A stretch of 64,000 bases of DNA from Thiocapsa sp. (GCF_018399035.1 NZ_CP073760.1:4774501-4838500), one strand, 5' to 3'. Shown: positions 1 through 8,312, counted from the stretch's first letter. Notes: a model not told the origin generated them from the sequence alone. Numbers and translations are program-made.

Positions 1-135
1 GCATCCCCGCGCTTCGCGCGTTGCAAGGGTCTCTTCGAGGACTTCTGCGTGGTCTCGGCCAGCATTCGCCAGGGGATTCCCATGCGCGTGACGCTTCGGG
101 ACGAAGCGGGCAATGTCCTCCACGAGACGGAATGA
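1..135 (+). CDS. C-terminal end of an unidentified protein (partial)
   Basis: An open frame runs from the first base of the window to a TGA at 133-135, giving 44 residues that end in a TLRDEAGNVLHETE-like tail. The 5' part lies outside the window, so no family can be assigned. Its stop lies 22 bases past the first possible start of the LSDAT gene (113), or one base before the alternative GTG start at 137. This tight spacing suggests that it is the first gene of the same operon. In related SLOG/RyR cassettes the upstream gene is often a sensor or effector, but nothing in this short piece shows that. Confidence 0.55.
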   Translation, partial: ASPRFARCKGLFEDFCVVSASIRQGIPMRVTLRDEAGNVLHETE

Positions 136-898
136 GGTGCCGTTGGATGCGACGAGCAACCGCTCCGGTCTCGCGCCGTCGGTGTGGATCGCCGATCCGA
201 ACGGGTGCCCCGAGCCCGACGAGATCGACGCCGCACTGAGCTCTGTGGGCTTGACCGACCCGAGACCCGTTCTGGTCTTGGTCGGGGGTGCCGCGAATCT
301 GTCCGAGGCGGTGGCGCCCGCGCTGCTGACACTCTTCGAGCGGATCGCGCCGCAACTCGACGCGCTCGGCGCGGCCGTCATCGACGGGGGCACCGCCTTC
401 GGTGTCATGGCGCTGATGGGGCGGGCGCGCCGCAGCACCGGGGCGCGCTTCCCGCTGATCGGGATCGCGCCGCAAGGCGCCGTGGCGATCGACACGGCCA
501 AGCCCGAGCAGTCTGTCGACAAGGAGGGCAAGGCGCGGCTCGATCCCGAACACACCCACTTCATGCTGGTGCCGGGCGACGGCTGGGGCGACGAGTCGCC
601 CTGGATCAGCGCCGTGGCCGATCGCCTTGCCCGCGGGCGCGGGACGCTGATGCTGGTCGCGGCCGGCGGGGAGATTACCCGTCTGGATGTGATGCACCGA
701 CTGCGGACCGGCGGTCGCGTTCTGGTGCTCGCCGGCAGCGGCGGCATTGCCGATCGGCTTGCCGACCGGCGTCGCGACGGCGGGAGCCTTCCCGATGTCG
801 ATGTCGGAGAGGCCGAGCGCGACCTGATCGAGGTGTCGGGTTTGGCGGACGCGCACGAGACACTGCCTGCGCTCGTCGAGCAGGCCCTCGCACGCTGA
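113..898 (+). CDS. LSDAT-type SLOG domain protein (TRPM-like nucleotide sensor)
   Basis: A 261-residue protein with the layout of the prokaryotic LSDAT family, the bacterial relatives of the N-terminal SLOG domain of TRPM channels. Visible marks are a strand ending in LVGGAANLSEA near residue 60, the loop DGGTAFGVMALMGRAR near 92-107, and a later strand LMLVAAGGEITRLDVMHRL. SLOG domains are Rossmann-like and are proposed to bind or process nucleotide-derived signals. ATG 113 overlaps the upstream gene by 23 bases; a GTG at 137 is an alternative start. The stop at 896-898 is two bases from the next ATG, so it is almost certainly co-translated with the RyR gene. The family call comes from motif recognition. 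The ligand is unknown. Confidence 0.7.
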   Translation: MSSTRRNEVPLDATSNRSGLAPSVWIADPNGCPEPDEIDAALSSVGLTDPRPVLVLVGGAANLSEAVAPALLTLFERIAPQLDALGAAVIDGGTAFGVMALMGRARRSTGARFPLIGIAPQGAVAIDTAKPEQSVDKEGKARLDPEHTHFMLVPGDGWGDESPWISAVADRLARGRGTLMLVAAGGEITRLDVMHRLRTGGRVLVLAGSGGIADRLADRRRDGGSLPDVDVGEAERDLIEVSGLADAHETLPALVEQALAR

Positions 899-900
899 GG

Positions 901-2736
901 ATGCGAGACGGGATGCCCTTTGCCTTCGGCCCGCTTCCCATCCTGGTCTGCGGCCCCGGGCCGCTTGCGGATCTGGTCGTCGAGGGTCTGCGCCTGGAGG
1001 GCCGCAAGGCCCTGCGGATCGATGCACAGCGCTTGGAGATACTCGATCCGAGACGGATTCGAACCCTCATCCTGGCCGATCCTCCGGACGCGCCCGCGCT
1101 GGTCGAAGCCATCGCTGCCCGTGCCGAGCCGCGCGGCCGGCGGAGGCGAGCCACCCAACGCCTGATCCTCATGCACGGACAGGATCCGCCACCGCCGCTT
1201 CCCGTGCCGGACCCGAACGGATCCCTGCGACTGGAGACCTTCGCGATCCGCAATCGCGCCGCACGTGCCCTGCTGAACCGTTGGCCGCTGCACCTCGGCA
1301 TGGACCCGCGCTTCGGCCAACGGCCTCATCTGCTCATCGCCGGCTTTGCCGATCCGGCTCAGGCGATCCTGGTGCATGCCCTGCGCCTGATCCAGTACGG
1401 GACCGGCCGGCCGCGCATCAGTATTGTTTGCGCGGACGGCGATGCGGTCGGTGCCGCGTTCCTGGGCGCCTATCCGCAGGCACCCGAGGTCGCGGACATT
1501 CGATTCGGCCCGATCGAGGACACCCCGAGCATGCTGCGCGAGACATGCTCGCAGGAGACACACGCGTCCAGCGCACCGCCGACCGATGCCGTGCCCGTCA
1601 CGCTTGCCGTCGTCTGTCTCCCGGACCCGGCGGGAGAGGGTGTCGAGACCGTTCGGCAGCTCGCGCGCGAGCTTGCAGACATTCAGGGTGTTTCACCCCC
1701 GATCCTGTTCGAGATCGGTCTGCCGCAGGTGGTCGGGACTGCAGCGGCCCGGGGCGGGATCGAGGATTGGGACGGCCAGATCATCCCGGTCTCCTATCTG
1801 CGCGAGGTCTGCCGGGCCTCCGTGCTGCTCGACGGACGCGGCGACGAGGTTGCCCGGACCATCCACGATCACTATCGCGACAGCATCGCCGCACAAGGCC
1901 GCGATCCGGGGCTGGAGCCTGCCGGTCAGCCCTGGGAGCTGCTGGCGACATCCTATCGCCAGGCCAACCGCCATCAGGCCGATCACGTCTGGGCCAAGCT
2001 CGCCGTGACCGACGCCAGGGCGGTGCCGGAGGAGATGGTCGAGTCCTTCGTACTGACGCCCTTGGAGGTCGAGCGGCTCGCCGTCATCGAGCACGAGCGC
2101 TGGGCCGCGGATCGTCATCTCGACGGCTGGAGCTACGCCCCCGTGCGGAACAATCAGCTCAAGCACCACCCCCAGCTGATCCCCTACGCCGATCTTTCCG
2201 AGCCGATGAAGGATCTGGATCGCTTTGCGGTGCGCGGTCTGCCGACCCTGCTCGCACGCCAGGGGCTCGGGATCCTGCGCTTGCTGATCGTCGGAATCCC
2301 GCAGCCCGCTGCAGGCTGTCCGGGCGGCATGCGGTTGCGGCGGCTCGCCGACCAGGCCCTCGACCGACTGGTTGCCCGTTACCCGGATCGTGCCCTCGTG
2401 CTCGCCTCGACCCTGACCGATCGGCGCTCGCGCGAGCTGGTGCGCGAAGCCATGGATCGCGAGCAGGGCGTAGGGCTCTTTCTGCTGCTTCCGCGCCCCT
2501 TGGGGCACGTCCTTGCCGAGCTGCCCGATCCCCACGACCGACGTGGTTTCTTGACGCTCGCGGCGCGGGCCGAACGGCGGATCAGCCTCAACGGCGATGC
2601 CGACTTGGCGACCTGGCTTTCCGGGCGCGTCGACATCAGTCTGATCCTGGGTGATCGGGTCCCCGAGGGCGTGGTCGACAAGCGGGTGCGACTGGATCCG
2701 GGTGGTTCGGGTCTCGACTGGAATTTCGAGTATTGA
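901..2736 (+). CDS. RyR-domain protein with flanking Rossmann-like domains
   Basis: A 611-residue protein. I chose ATG 901 because it follows the LSDAT stop by two bases; the same frame stays open far upstream, but there it shadows the LSDAT gene. Residues about 10-60 and 145-200 look like Rossmann strands of a TrkA-N/RCK type (ILVCGPGPLADLVVEGL; LLIAGFADPAQAILVHALR). Residues about 381-450 form a RyR domain, with VIEHERWAADRHLDGW followed by KHHPQLIPYADLSE and DLDRFAVRGLPTLLA, the conserved pattern of the ryanodine-receptor repeat found in bacterial proteins. The C-terminal 160 residues contain another strand-rich segment that may be a second SLOG-like domain. With the upstream LSDAT gene it forms a predicted signal-sensing cassette. 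No membrane segment is evident, so it is probably cytosolic. Confidence 0.7.
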   Translation: MRDGMPFAFGPLPILVCGPGPLADLVVEGLRLEGRKALRIDAQRLEILDPRRIRTLILADPPDAPALVEAIAARAEPRGRRRRATQRLILMHGQDPPPPLPVPDPNGSLRLETFAIRNRAARALLNRWPLHLGMDPRFGQRPHLLIAGFADPAQAILVHALRLIQYGTGRPRISIVCADGDAVGAAFLGAYPQAPEVADIRFGPIEDTPSMLRETCSQETHASSAPPTDAVPVTLAVVCLPDPAGEGVETVRQLARELADIQGVSPPILFEIGLPQVVGTAAARGGIEDWDGQIIPVSYLREVCRASVLLDGRGDEVARTIHDHYRDSIAAQGRDPGLEPAGQPWELLATSYRQANRHQADHVWAKLAVTDARAVPEEMVESFVLTPLEVERLAVIEHERWAADRHLDGWSYAPVRNNQLKHHPQLIPYADLSEPMKDLDRFAVRGLPTLLARQGLGILRLLIVGIPQPAAGCPGGMRLRRLADQALDRLVARYPDRALVLASTLTDRRSRELVREAMDREQGVGLFLLLPRPLGHVLAELPDPHDRRGFLTLAARAERRISLNGDADLATWLSGRVDISLILGDRVPEGVVDKRVRLDPGGSGLDWNFEY

Positions 2737-2745
2737 TGGATCGAT

Positions 2746-2934
2746 GGCCTCGAGGCGCGTCCACAGGGTTGCACCGGAATTGAGCGTCGATCTCTCCGCC
2801 CAGTGCTTGAATGCGCGGTTGGAGGTGATGATCGTGGCGCCCTGCTCGTAGCGCTGGCTGATGATCTGAAACGATAGGCCAGCTGTTCGGCCAACGGCGC
2901 TTGCGGCCGGGGTGGTGGACGCGGCGCTCTTCAT
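2746..2934 (-). pseudogene. IstB-like ATPase relic (IS21 family)
   Basis: Translated on the minus strand, the stretch reads LSFQIISQRYEQGATIITSN followed by RAFKHWAE. This matches the C-terminal region of IstB, the ATPase helper of IS21 transposases (consensus RYERGSTIVTSNRAF-EWGE). The Walker motifs and the N-terminal two thirds are absent, and the similarity fades after residue 50. No IstA is present nearby. It is a decayed IS21 remnant filling the gap behind the RyR gene. From 2937 to 3111 nothing further is recognisable except the leader of the next gene. Confidence 0.55.
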
Positions 2935-3111
2935 GCGTCCTCCTGCGTCTCGCGTGCAGTGCCTTCTGCTCCTCGGCGGTAAGACTGGCTCACACCCGCT
3001 CGACGCTCAGTTCCGCTCGACTGGCGGCTGTCGGCGGCGGTGTCGTGGTGCGGTCCGGCTGCGGGGTGTAACCTGACGGTAGATCGACGACGGCTTCACG
3101 AGGATAACCCA

Positions 3112-3723
3112 ATGCACATCGCTCTTTTCGGCGCGACCGGGGGAACCGGACGCCAGGTTTTGGAACAGGCCCTTGCGCAGGGATATGTCGTCTCGGCACT
3201 GGTGCGCGACCCCTCGAAGCTCGCGGAGCAGACAGGACTGACCTTGGTCCCGGGGGATGTCCTGGATCAGGCTGCGACAACCCGCTGCATCCAAGGTGCC
3301 GACGCCGTGATCTGCGTGCTGGGCTCGCACGGGAGCCGAGAACCGATCGAGGCGATCGGCACCCGGACCATTCTCGACGGCATGCACGACACCGGCGTGC
3401 GCCGTCTCGTTGCGGTGACCTCGCTGGGTGTCGGAGACAGTCGCGAGCAGATCAGCTGGGCGTTCCGCGTCATCATGGATCTGACGCTAAAACCCATCAT
3501 GATGGCCAAGGAAGAGCAGGAAGGGCTCATCAAGGCGAGCGGGCTCGACTGGACCATCGTGCGCCCCGGCGGATTGACCGATGGTCCCCGCACCGGCGCC
3601 TACCGTTTCGGCCGCGACCGTTCGATCAAAGGCGGGCGCATCAGCCGCGCCGACGTGGCGGATTTCGTGTTGCGGCAGTTGACCGATCCGGCCTTCATTC
3701 ACCAGACCCCCGCGGTGAGCTGA
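3112..3723 (+). CDS. NAD(P)H-binding SDR (NmrA/BVR-B-like)
   Basis: A 203-residue atypical short-chain dehydrogenase. The N-terminus carries the dinucleotide-binding loop LFGATGGTGRQ (residues 4-14), followed by an R-D-P-S-K segment typical of NADPH preference. DWTIVRPGGLTDGP near residue 151 is the conserved substrate-side motif of the YwnB/BVR-B subgroup. ATG 3112 is preceded by AGGA at 3101-3104 with good spacing; the longer upstream frame (from 3040) has no better site. The substrate is unknown; relatives include flavin and biliverdin reductases and stress-induced NAD(P)-binding proteins. The next SDR starts 15 bases downstream, so the two are probably cotranscribed. Confidence 0.8.
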   Translation: MHIALFGATGGTGRQVLEQALAQGYVVSALVRDPSKLAEQTGLTLVPGDVLDQAATTRCIQGADAVICVLGSHGSREPIEAIGTRTILDGMHDTGVRRLVAVTSLGVGDSREQISWAFRVIMDLTLKPIMMAKEEQEGLIKASGLDWTIVRPGGLTDGPRTGAYRFGRDRSIKGGRISRADVADFVLRQLTDPAFIHQTPAVS

Positions 3724-3738
3724 CCGCAGGAGCATACG

Positions 3739-4449
3739 ATGTCCGAAAAACCCGTCGCCGTCGTGACCGGCGCCAATCGCGGCCTGGGATTTGAAACCAG
3801 CCGTCGACTGGCGGCCCTCGGCTATACCCTGATCCTCACCGCCCGGCGTGAGCAAGAGGGCCGCGCCGCCGCGCAGGCCCTGGCAGCGGCGGGTCGGGAT
3901 GTCCGCTTTCAACCGCTGGACGTGATCGATGAATCATCCGTTCAGGCCCTTGCCGAGACGGTTCGCGGCATCGGCCGGCTGGACGTCTTGGTCAACAACG
4001 CAGGAATCGTCCCCGACCCCAAGCCCGGAACAGAGGAGTCCAGCGTCTTTGCGGCAGACCTGGAGACGGTGCGCCGCGGCATGGAGACCAACGCCCTGGC
4101 GCCGCTGCGGCTCTGCCAGCTGTTGATCCCTTTGATGAATGGCCGAGGTCGCGTGGTCAATGTCTCCTCCGGCATGGGTCAGCTCGACGAGATGAACGGT
4201 TGCTGCCCGGGCTACCGGCTCTCCAAGGTCTCGCTCAATGCACTCACCCGGATCTTCGCCGACGAGTTGCGCGACACGGGTGTGAAGGTCAACGCGGTCT
4301 GTCCGGGCTGGGTCCGCACGAATTTGGGCGGCGAAAGGGCACCACTGTCGGTCGAGGAAGGGGCGGAGGGCATTGTCTGGGCTGCGACGCTCCCGGATGA
4401 CGGGCCGAGCGGCGGCTTTTTCCGACATGGAGAGCCGATTCCCTGGTAG
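3739..4449 (+). CDS. Short-chain dehydrogenase/reductase (carbonyl reductase-like)
   Basis: A 236-residue classical SDR. Cofactor motif TGANRGLGFE is at residues 10-19, the structural NNAG motif is near residue 87, VNVSSGMG contributes the catalytic Ser, and the catalytic YRLSK pair is near 155-159. CPGWVRTNLGG is the usual segment after the active site. TGANRGLG and the late NVSSGMGQLD region fit the carbonyl-reductase/pseudopodin-like subgroup that uses NADPH. It follows the NmrA-like gene closely, with GCAGGAG just ahead of the ATG. The substrate is not predictable from sequence. Confidence 0.85.
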   Translation: MSEKPVAVVTGANRGLGFETSRRLAALGYTLILTARREQEGRAAAQALAAAGRDVRFQPLDVIDESSVQALAETVRGIGRLDVLVNNAGIVPDPKPGTEESSVFAADLETVRRGMETNALAPLRLCQLLIPLMNGRGRVVNVSSGMGQLDEMNGCCPGYRLSKVSLNALTRIFADELRDTGVKVNAVCPGWVRTNLGGERAPLSVEEGAEGIVWAATLPDDGPSGGFFRHGEPIPW

Positions 4450-4601
4450 CCCGGGTTCGGCGACCCGGGCGGTCGGCCAGGGCACCCGCAGCGGCGAGTC
4501 GCGGTAGAACCCGATCCGCCGTCTCGGCCTGCCGTCGTTTGCTCCCGGATCACTGAGCGCTGTCCTCGTGCGCGCGGGACGAGGCGCCAGGCCATCGGCC
4601 C

Positions 4602-5081
4602 CTACTGAAACCGGTCATCCGAGCGGTGGCTTGAGACCGCGGAGGCGACGTTCTCGAACCAGCCGGTGCGTACCTCTTTCGGCGTGTCGAACGCAGGGAC
4701 GTAGGGCTTGATGTCCAGGAGCGGGGTTCCGTCGAGAATATCCACGTTCGTGATGTACAGCAGACTGCCCTCGATCTTGTCCAATCCCACGACCGACAAG
4801 CCGATCGCGTTCGGGCGTTTGGGTGCGCGGGTCGCGAACAGACCGCGCGGTTCTCGATCCAGAAACGGGATCGGTCGAAGACTGAATCCGCGGCTGTGGT
4901 GAAAGTGGTAGAGCAGGATCAGGTGCGAGAAGCCGTCGAGATCCTTCAGACCCGCCCGGAACGCCTCGAGCACCTCGATCGTCCCCTGGACGCCGAGCGC
5001 GCCGGTTGGCTGAATCGGCATATCGGTGGGCTCCGCAAAGGGAGAATGGATGGTGCCGATCGGCGTGTATTCGATAGTCAT
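4602..5081 (-). CDS. trmO: tRNA (N6-threonylcarbamoyladenosine37-N6)-methyltransferase TrmO
   Basis: A 159-residue protein of the YaeB/TsaA family. TrmO transfers a methyl group from S-adenosylmethionine to t6A37 of threonine tRNAs, in the cytosol. The N-terminus IGTIHSPF, the central RPNAIGLSVV motif and the C-terminal DGTPLLDIKPYVP motif are the family signature, and the length is normal for the single-domain form. GAGG stands six bases ahead of the start. It is convergent with the SDR pair and stands alone. The flanking intergenic region upstream of its start holds a dispersed repeat. Confidence 0.9.
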   Translation of the reverse strand: MTIEYTPIGTIHSPFAEPTDMPIQPTGALGVQGTIEVLEAFRAGLKDLDGFSHLILLYHFHHSRGFSLRPIPFLDREPRGLFATRAPKRPNAIGLSVVGLDKIEGSLLYITNVDILDGTPLLDIKPYVPAFDTPKEVRTGWFENVASAVSSHRSDDRFQ

Positions 5082-5118
5082 AAAGCCTCAATGACGGTGA
5101 CCTTGTCTACCCGAGCGG

Positions 5119-5235
5119 CGTAGGATGGGTAGAGCCTCGGCGAAACCCATCCTCCAAACCACCGCGCTGCCGGGTTTCGGTCCGATGCCTTTGGCGCGGG
5201 TTGGATGGGTTTCGCTTCGCTCTACCCATCCTACG
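5119..5235. repeat. Inverted pair of a dispersed intergenic repeat
   Basis: Two copies of a GTAGGATGGGTAGAGC...CGAAACCCATCC unit face each other: copy one at 5119-5153 and copy two, inverted, at 5202-5235 (ending CTCTACCCATCCTACG). Each unit is itself an imperfect palindrome around GGATGGGT/ACCCATCC. Similar units are common between genes in purple sulfur and related proteobacteria. Position between trmO and the Slp genes is typical. No transposase is linked. A role as transcript-end hairpin or as a non-autonomous mobile repeat is possible. Confidence 0.7.
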
Positions 5236-5332
5236 TGTTTCGGGTGTTTTTGAATTGTGTCCAGTCGATACCTTTTGGTCGCCTGGTGCCGTCGCCCCAC
5301 GACGAACCGCTATCGACCGCTCGGGACGCGAC

Positions 5333-5950
5333 TCAGAAGCCGAGGCCGATGCCGCCGCCGATCCCCCCGAAGCCTCCGCTGCCGAAGCCGATTCCGAGAT
5401 AAGGCGTCAGACGAGGCGTCCATCCGCCCCTGTCGTCGCCGGCCTCGTCGGGCCAGAGGCGCACCACGGCGTCCTCCAGGACCGGAAAAGGGTAGCTTGC
5501 CTCGCCGACCTGACCGTCGCGCACGCCGCCGATGCGGCCGGTGACCGTGATGCGGCGCCCGGGGCGATAGTCCGAGGGCTCCAAAAAACCCGTTTGGCTG
5601 GCGATGAACCGACCGATGGGTTGGCCGCTCGTCGTCGGTTTCCCGCAGCGGTCGAGCCGGTAGCCGATCGTCTCGATCTCGGTCTCCCGGGGGAGATTGC
5701 GGGTGTCGGCGATCACGCCTCCCCAGGTGACCACGGCGCCTTCGCCCTGACCGAGCGCGCCGACGCTCTTGGGCGTCAGCCCCGAGGCGCCGACCGGTTC
5801 GACGCAACCTTGCCGGCTTGCACAGCCGCCGAGCACTGCGAGCGCGAGGAGAAGCCCTGCGAGCATCCATGTTGTCCGTCCGGCGGCGCCTCCGAGCGCG
5901 GACAGACGTCTCCTCGGCCAAGCCGGGCTTGATCGTGGGTGTGTGCTCAT
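5333..5950 (-). CDS. Slp family outer-membrane lipoprotein (first copy)
   Basis: A 205-residue protein of the Slp (starvation-inducible lipoprotein) family. I chose the ATG at 5950 because it gives an N-terminus followed by a hydrophobic core LLLALAVLGGCAS, a lipobox with the acylated Cys near residue 40. The body has the Slp features: VVTWGGVIADTRN, IETIGYRLDRCGKP, GRFIA, GRRITVTGRI and YPFPVL, ending with VVRLWPD. The C-terminal tail is Gly-rich (FGSGGFGGIGGGIGLGF). It is probably anchored in the outer membrane. A second Slp gene lies 13 bases upstream in the same direction, so this is a tandem pair. Confidence 0.8.
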   Translation of the reverse strand: MSTHPRSSPAWPRRRLSALGGAAGRTTWMLAGLLLALAVLGGCASRQGCVEPVGASGLTPKSVGALGQGEGAVVTWGGVIADTRNLPRETEIETIGYRLDRCGKPTTSGQPIGRFIASQTGFLEPSDYRPGRRITVTGRIGGVRDGQVGEASYPFPVLEDAVVRLWPDEAGDDRGGWTPRLTPYLGIGFGSGGFGGIGGGIGLGF

Positions 5951-5963
5951 CTGCGCGTCACCT

Positions 5964-6515
5964 CTAATACCAGGGTCCGTACCACGGACCCGACCAAGGC
6001 CCGTACCAGGGGCCGTACCAAGGACGATACCAGGGATAGTCGTACGGCAACGGGGCGGCGACGGTCGGCGGGTCCGGCCAGAGATACCAGACATCGCCCG
6101 CGACGACCGGATAGGGATAGGGGTATTCGCCGACATCGCGGGTTTCCATCCGAACCAGCGGGCCGACCACGGTCAAACGACGTTGTTTCGGATACTCCGC
6201 GGGATCCTTGAAACCGGGCAGCTCGACGATGAAGCGACCCTGGCCGCGGGCGTCGTCGTCGGGCTCGCCGCTCCTGCTCAGGCTGCGGGCAAGGATCTCG
6301 ATCCGAGTGGACTCCGGGGCGTTGTGCACCTTCAGGATACTGCCGCCCCAACGCACGCGCTGTCCGATGAAGGTCTCGGGCCGTTGCTGGACCTCGGTCA
6401 CGGCGGGCGAGGGCAGTGCCGGGTCGCGGATCGCCTCGGGCACGCGGCCGGTGGCGCATCCGCCGAGCACGAGCAGCGCGACGACGGCGATCCGGAGTGT
6501 GCGGCGTCGGGTCAT
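5964..6515 (-). CDS. Slp family outer-membrane lipoprotein (second copy)
   Basis: A 183-residue paralogue of the neighbouring Slp gene. Starting at ATG 6515 gives a short basic N-terminus, then VVALLVLGGCAT, a lipobox with Cys near residue 20. Slp segments include VRWGGSILKVHN, IEILARSLSRSGEP, GRFIVELPGF, RRLTVVGPLV and YPYPVV...WYLWPD. The last 25 residues are a Trp-Tyr-Pro-Gly repeat of the PWYGPWYGPW kind, which is unusual and may be surface exposed. The longer upstream frame was rejected because it puts the lipobox far from the start. Confidence 0.8.
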   Translation of the reverse strand: MTRRRTLRIAVVALLVLGGCATGRVPEAIRDPALPSPAVTEVQQRPETFIGQRVRWGGSILKVHNAPESTRIEILARSLSRSGEPDDDARGQGRFIVELPGFKDPAEYPKQRRLTVVGPLVRMETRDVGEYPYPYPVVAGDVWYLWPDPPTVAAPLPYDYPWYRPWYGPWYGPWSGPWYGPWY

Positions 6516-6597
6516 CAGGGCGCTGGCCGAAACGCGGTCGGCCATCCGACCCGAAACCGGATCGGGAGCGCCCGCGGAGCCGGCCGCGCCTTGGGCG

Positions 6598-6825
6598 TCA
6601 CGGATGGCTGGTCTTGGCCGAGCCGGAGCGGCGCTCACGGTAGACCTCGAGCTCGTCGGCGGAGAGTGGCCGGGCCTCATCCTCCAACATTACCGGGATA
6701 TCGTCGCGAATCGGATAGGCGAGCTGCGCCGAGATCGAGATCAGCTCTCCGCGCGCCTTGTCGAAGATCAGCGGACCCTTGGTGACCGGGCAGACGAGGA
6801 TGTCGAGCAGTTGTTTGTCCAGCAT
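6598..6825 (-). CDS. Trm112/YcaR-like small protein
   Basis: A 75-residue protein of the Trm112 family. Key marks are LLDILVCPVTKGPL near the N-terminus, LISISAQLAYPIRDDIPVML and the acidic end of the usual 60-residue domain. The second zinc-ligand pair of longer Trm112 proteins is missing, as in most bacterial YcaR forms. Relatives in E. coli (YcaR) are encoded near lpxK and kdsB, but those neighbours are absent here. The C-terminal extension after residue 60 (YRERRSGSAKTSHP) is charged and not conserved. The frame upstream of 6825 is a shadow of the hydrolase relic. Confidence 0.8.
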   Translation of the reverse strand: MLDKQLLDILVCPVTKGPLIFDKARGELISISAQLAYPIRDDIPVMLEDEARPLSADELEVYRERRSGSAKTSHP

Positions 6826-6919
6826 GGTGGATCTCCGCAAGGCTGTAAGGTCGATTCCCGATTCTACCGCTCCGGAAGGAGACACAACCAGCGATGGTTG
6901 TCGGCGATGCGTTGAAAAG

Positions 6920-7605
6920 CCGACGGTGTCCCTGCATTTTCCGGGGACCAAGGCATGTCGCCCGGTCGTGGTCATCGCGCACGGGTTCGCGGGGTCTCGT
7001 CAGATGATGCAGGCATACGCGGTGACCCTGGCGCGCAACGGCTATCTCGCCGTCACCTTCGATTTCCCCGGACACGGGCGCAATTCCACGCCGTCTATGG
7101 CCTCCTGACTGCACTCGGCGTGTGGGTGATGCGCCCCGCGGGGCCGGCTCGGCATGGCCCGGTGAGCCGATCGGCGATGGCGATCGCGATCCTCGCCGCA
7201 TCGGGCTATGCGACACTCGCCTTTGCCGTCCCGACGGATCGGTTCGTGACGGCCTTGCTGCCGGGTTTGGAGCGTCTGCACTTGGTGCTCGCGATCTTCG
7301 TCGGAACACTCGTCTATTGTCTCGCGGACGAATGGGCGACCCGTGGACCCGGAGCGGCACGGGGCGGATATTGGTTGACCAAGCTCCTCTTTCTGATCTC
7401 GCTGCTCGCCGCGGTGGCGCTGAATCTGAACGAGCTGTTCTTTTTGGTCATCATTGTGCCGGCGATACTGGTGCTGTTCTTGATCTACGGCCTCCTGAGC
7501 GGCTGGGTGTACCGCCGCACCCGCCATCCGGCCGTCGCCGCCGTTGCGAATGCGATTGCATTCGCGTGCGCCGTCGCCGTCACCTTTCCGCTCGTCGCGG
7601 TTTGA
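6920..7605 (+). pseudogene. Membrane-anchored alpha/beta hydrolase with its centre deleted
   Basis: The first part (6920-7080) encodes an alpha/beta-hydrolase start: TVSLHFPGTK, VVVIAHGFAGSRQMMQ with the oxyanion-hole HGFAGS motif, and VTFDFPGHGRN. At about 7085-7105 the similarity breaks, and the sequence continues in another frame with a hydrophobic C-terminal domain of several membrane segments (LTALGVWVM, ILAASGYATLAF, LVLAIFVGTLVYCLADEW, LLFLISLLAAVALNLNELFF). Full-length relatives keep the nucleophile, Asp and His between these two parts, and those are absent here. An internal deletion of roughly 200 codons plus a frame change explains the structure. The distal ORF could still be translated as a membrane fragment. 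Confidence 0.65.
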
Positions 7606-7853
7606 TGACCCCAATAACCATACTAATGCCGGGGATTCTGGCCATGCCGACGGGCCGGTGCCCGATATTTTTTGATCCGGCGCAGGCTACTCTTGGATTT
7701 TGGTTTCGCGTAAACTACCAAAAGCGCTATGGTTTACTGGAGCTGCGACATCGATCGCAGCCTGTACCCTAGGTCACCACAAGAAAACCGGCCGCCCGGC
7801 CGAAGCGCCTCGAACCACCAAGTTTATTACCTATCGACCGGAGGAGTTTTACC

Positions 7854-8300
7854 ATGGTCGCATTCGCCGAATTACACGCGCAGAACCACAAGATTACGGA
7901 GCTCTCGAATGTCTTTCTCTATTTGGTTCGAGACCGTTCCATGTGCGATACGGATGTCACGTGCGACGTCTTCTTCGATCTGACCAATCGCGTCAAAGAG
8001 CATATGGAGCTCGTCGATCGGGAGATCTGCAGTCAGCTCATCTCCAACCCGGATCAAAAGGTCAAGAACACCGCGAATCGTTTTCTCTCCGGCTCGACCG
8101 AGATCAAACGGATCTTCAATTCCTATGTGAAGCAGTGGTGTTCGCAGAAGCGTCGCTCCTTGACCATCGATGATCATCCCTCGTTTCTGCAGGATACCGA
8201 GCAGATGTTTGCGCTGGTGATGGACCGCATTCAGCGCGAGACGGAGCATCTCTATCCGCTGATCCGGAAGCTCGAAGGGTCAGATAAGAAGGTGGCGTAG
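7854..8300 (+). CDS. Hemerythrin-like (HHE) domain protein
   Basis: A 148-residue helical protein. The C-terminal stretch MFALVMDRIQRETEHLYPLIRK and the spaced His/Glu residues (KEHMELVDREI near residue 46; ETEHLYP near 131) resemble hemerythrin-type diiron helices, although the full HxxxE set is not complete by eye. Hemerythrin-like proteins bind O2 or sense redox state, which would suit a nitrogen fixer. A strong Shine-Dalgarno GGAGGAG at 7839-7845 fixes the start. It lies between the hydrolase relic and the nif operon and is convergent with nifM. The 248 bases upstream (7606-7853) are non-coding and less GC-rich. Confidence 0.6.
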   Translation: MVAFAELHAQNHKITELSNVFLYLVRDRSMCDTDVTCDVFFDLTNRVKEHMELVDREICSQLISNPDQKVKNTANRFLSGSTEIKRIFNSYVKQWCSQKRRSLTIDDHPSFLQDTEQMFALVMDRIQRETEHLYPLIRKLEGSDKKVA

Positions 8301-8312
8301 CGGGGGTGATTG

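Noticed and set aside
1045..1080. GGATTCGAACC reads like the T-loop of a tRNA on the minus strand
   Set aside because: It lies inside the RyR gene, and no matching acceptor, D or anticodon stems were found at tRNA distances.
1693..2934. Long minus-strand frame of 413 codons opposite the RyR gene
   Set aside because: It is an antisense shadow caused by GC-rich codon bias; only its first 60 codons, beyond the RyR stop, match anything (IstB).
5119..5235. Facing GGATGGGT repeats considered as the ends of an insertion sequence
   Set aside because: Only about 48 bases lie between them, there is no transposase, and the unit is a common dispersed intergenic repeat.
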